DNA of 47,312 bases from Saccoglossus kowalevskii. Lineage: Eukaryota; Hemichordata; Enteropneusta; Harrimaniidae. The stretch is from positions 1-47,312 of the forward strand of contig NW_003120898.1 of assembly GCF_000003605.2 (NCBI RefSeq). Direction: 5' to 3'. The translations under genes and the position numbers were made by a program. Below, piece after piece: positions 45,904-47,312 of this stretch (positions within the stretch are counted from its first letter, which is position 1; the number at the start of each line of letters is the position of its first letter). Below the pieces are notes generated by a model. The model worked only from the letters and a program-made list of their open reading frames with translations, did no database searches and had not been told where the DNA came from.

Positions 45904-46840
45904 TGCTGTCGGCACGTAGTGGGTTTTAAGTTGTTAACGCACCGTGCAAAGTTGTTCAAAGTCATTGCAAAGTTGTGCAAAGTTATTGCAAAGTTGTTAG
46001 ATGTATTTGCATAAATGACCTAAGTTGTTGGCTTATAGAAACGCGCAGTTGTAAAGTCGACAAGTTTATTAAAAGCCAATTGAAAGCCGCTTATAGATGG
46101 TCACGTGAGTTGACTGTAAAATGTTAGAAAACAGCGAGCAAAGTTGTAAAACACGAAAGAAATGTTGTCGGAGTTGCTTGTATATATAACCTAAGTCATT
46201 ATCATAACAACCCCGCAGCTAAATTTCGAAAACATTAAGTAAATGTTCCGAGAATGCCTCATATATAAGCAGATTATCACAACAGTCACCGGAATGTCGA
46301 CAACAAACTGCTTACAAAGTTGTGAAAAACGATTTCAAAGTTGGTAGTTTCATTCGGGATTGTTACCTGTGATATCATATTAACAAGTCCCATGGTTAAA
46401 AGTTCGAACATGTGAATAAATATATCGTAAATTGATGTTAAATTACCGTAGTCTTACTCCAAGTATGCAGAGGTCATAGGTCAATTCTAGAAGATACTTG
46501 TGTAAACGATATCGATTTTAAAACATCTCAAAACCTGAAATAGCCTCGAATTCTGCTTAATTTCAAATGATCTATGCAGTTGTGTGGTTAGGTGACCGAT
46601 AAATGTTTAAAGTAAAGCACAATCGGGCGTGGTTAGTACTTGCTGGGAGACTCCCCGAGTAAACGAGCTGTTGAATTTTTTTTTTCATTACAAACATGGA
46701 AAAGATATTCGGCAACATTTCTGCATTTTTTCTTCCTGTGATGTCAAACACTTATAGTAGAAAATCGTGGCATTTTTGTAACTTTTTGAACTAAAGAAAA
46801 GTTTCGCAATTGCTTCTAATTTTCAAGTACAAGTTGTTGA
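45904..46840. repeat. Monomer 50 (type A, 937 bp)
   Basis: Resembles monomers 2-3: AAAACACGAAAG and CAAACACTTATAG. The first third is closer to 48-49 (GTTGTTAGATG). Perfect DR1 at 46471-46483. Confidence 0.95.
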
Positions 46841-47312
46841 TTCTGTCGGCACGTAGTGGGTTTTATGTTGTTAACGCGGCGTGCAAAATTGTTCAAAGTC
46901 ATTGCAAAGCTGTGCAAAGTTATTGCAACGTTTGTAGATGTACTTGCATAACTGACCTGAGTTGTTGGCTTATAGAAACGCGCAGTTGTAAAGTCGACAA
47001 GTTTATTAAAAGCCAGTTGAAAGCAGCTTATAGATGGTCACGTGATTTGACTGTGAAATATTAGAAACTAGCGTGCAAAGTTGTAAAAAACGAAAGAAAT
47101 GTTTGCGGAGTTGCTTGTATATATATAACCTAAGTCATTATCATGACAACCCCGCAGTTAAATGTCTAAAACATTAAGTAAATGTTCCGAGAATGTCTCA
47201 TATATAAACAAATTATCACAACAGTCACCGGAAAATCGACAACAAACTGCTTACAAAGTTGTGAAAAACGATTTCAAAGTTGGTAGTTCATTCGGGATTG
47301 TTACCTGTGATG
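46841..47312. repeat. Monomer 51, 5' half only (type A)
   Basis: Anchor reads TTCTGTC. It has GCGGCGTGC, TGACCTGAGTTG and AATGTCTAAAACATT. The unit is cut by the window end in CTGTGATG. Confidence 0.95.

Larger units (their letters stand above)
1..47312. repeat. Tandem array of a ~940 bp satellite monomer, whole window
   Basis: The same ~940 bp sequence recurs head to tail from the first to the last base. The anchor TGCTGTC (or a one-base variant) occurs 50 times, from position 141 to 46841, with spacings mostly 927-945 bp. One further anchor is lost in a deletion near 45,050. Neighbouring units look well over 90% alike by eye. No unit is inverted and no unique or transposon sequence interrupts the array. 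Both window ends cut through a monomer, so the true array is longer. No protein-coding gene, tRNA or rRNA is seen. The family is not recognised; what is seen is the repetition, and a heterochromatic satellite in a eukaryote is the inference. Confidence 0.98.
44201..47312. repeat. Right block of type A monomers
   Basis: From about 44,340 the A diagnostics return: ATGGTCACGTG, CAGATTATCACAACAGTCACC, GTTTAAAGTAAAGCAC and CATTACAAACATGG. Units 48 and 49 carry variants of their own, such as GATGTGTTTGC, CGTGACTTGAC and GCACACTCGGG. Units 50-51 resemble units 2-3 of the left block. Confidence 0.9.

Noticed and set aside
1-47312. CRISPR array
   Set aside because: The repeat unit is ~940 bp with no alternating repeat and variable spacer pattern, and there are no cas genes.
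1-47312. Tandem rDNA, histone or snRNA gene cluster
   Set aside because: No rRNA, tRNA, 5S or snRNA core motif and no histone-like frame is seen in the monomer.
1-47312. Transposon, Helitron or retroelement tandem
   Set aside because: No terminal inverted repeats, LTR ends, target-site duplications or transposase, integrase or reverse transcriptase frames. An origin from a non-autonomous element cannot be excluded but nothing shows it.
1-47312. Telomeric or subtelomeric repeat
   Set aside because: No TTAGGG, TTAGG or TTTAGGG runs on either strand.
1-47312. Assembly artefact created by copying one monomer
   Set aside because: Units differ at many sites, carry private deletions and form A and B families with shared rare variants, so most are real separate copies. 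The exact copy number and order still depend on the assembly.

Overview
The window is one uninterrupted tandem array of a long satellite DNA with a monomer of about 0.94 kb. I find no gene, RNA gene, transposon, CRISPR array or unique sequence. Counted from one fixed anchor (the TGCTGTC that opens each unit in my phasing), there are 50 complete or internally deleted monomers plus a partial monomer at each end, so the array runs past both edges. Usual lengths are 927-941 bp in the left block, 938-945 bp in the centre and about 937 bp at the right end. The clear exceptions are 921, 853 and 813 bp units that carry single internal deletions. All units have the same orientation.

Layout: (1) about 1-11,680 holds type A units, recognised by GTTTAAAGTAAAGCACAATC, TTTCATTACAAACATGG, TAGATGGTCACGTG and CAGATTATCACAACAGTCACC. 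(2) About 11,730-44,200 holds type B units, recognised by GTTTGAGGTAAAGCGCAATC, GTTTCATCACAGACATGG, TAGATGTTCACGTG and AGTCAACCAAAAAGTCGAC. Type B splits into B1 (GCCGCGAATTCGG, TGTCGTTAGG) and B2 (GCCGGGAATTCGG, TGTGGTTAGG). (3) About 44,350-47,312 returns to type A. Both A/B switches fall inside a monomer and keep register, so the blocks look like one array diversified by unequal exchange and conversion, not like insertions.

Organism: almost certainly a eukaryote, in pericentromeric, centromeric or other heterochromatic DNA. A hand count over 24,421-25,320 gives 316 G/C in 900 bases (35%). A B-type monomer holds about 31 CpG against roughly 29 expected from that composition, so CpG is not depleted. 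That fits a lineage with little germline cytosine methylation, such as many arthropods, better than a vertebrate or flowering plant. I do not recognise the satellite family or the species.

Inside each monomer there is a cluster of CAAAGTT motifs spaced 10, 11, 10 and 11 bp, a TATATATAAC box, a CACGTG palindrome, a TTCTAGAA palindrome, a T-tract of variable length and a nuclear-receptor-like direct repeat. In ten type A units that repeat is the perfect DR1 AGGTCATAGGTCA; in type B its first half is usually ATGTCA. Private variants shared between units 1, 4, 7, 12-14 and about 48 repeats apart record local duplication and long-range conversion. Short open frames recur because the DNA recurs; they shift with every indel and I do not call them genes.
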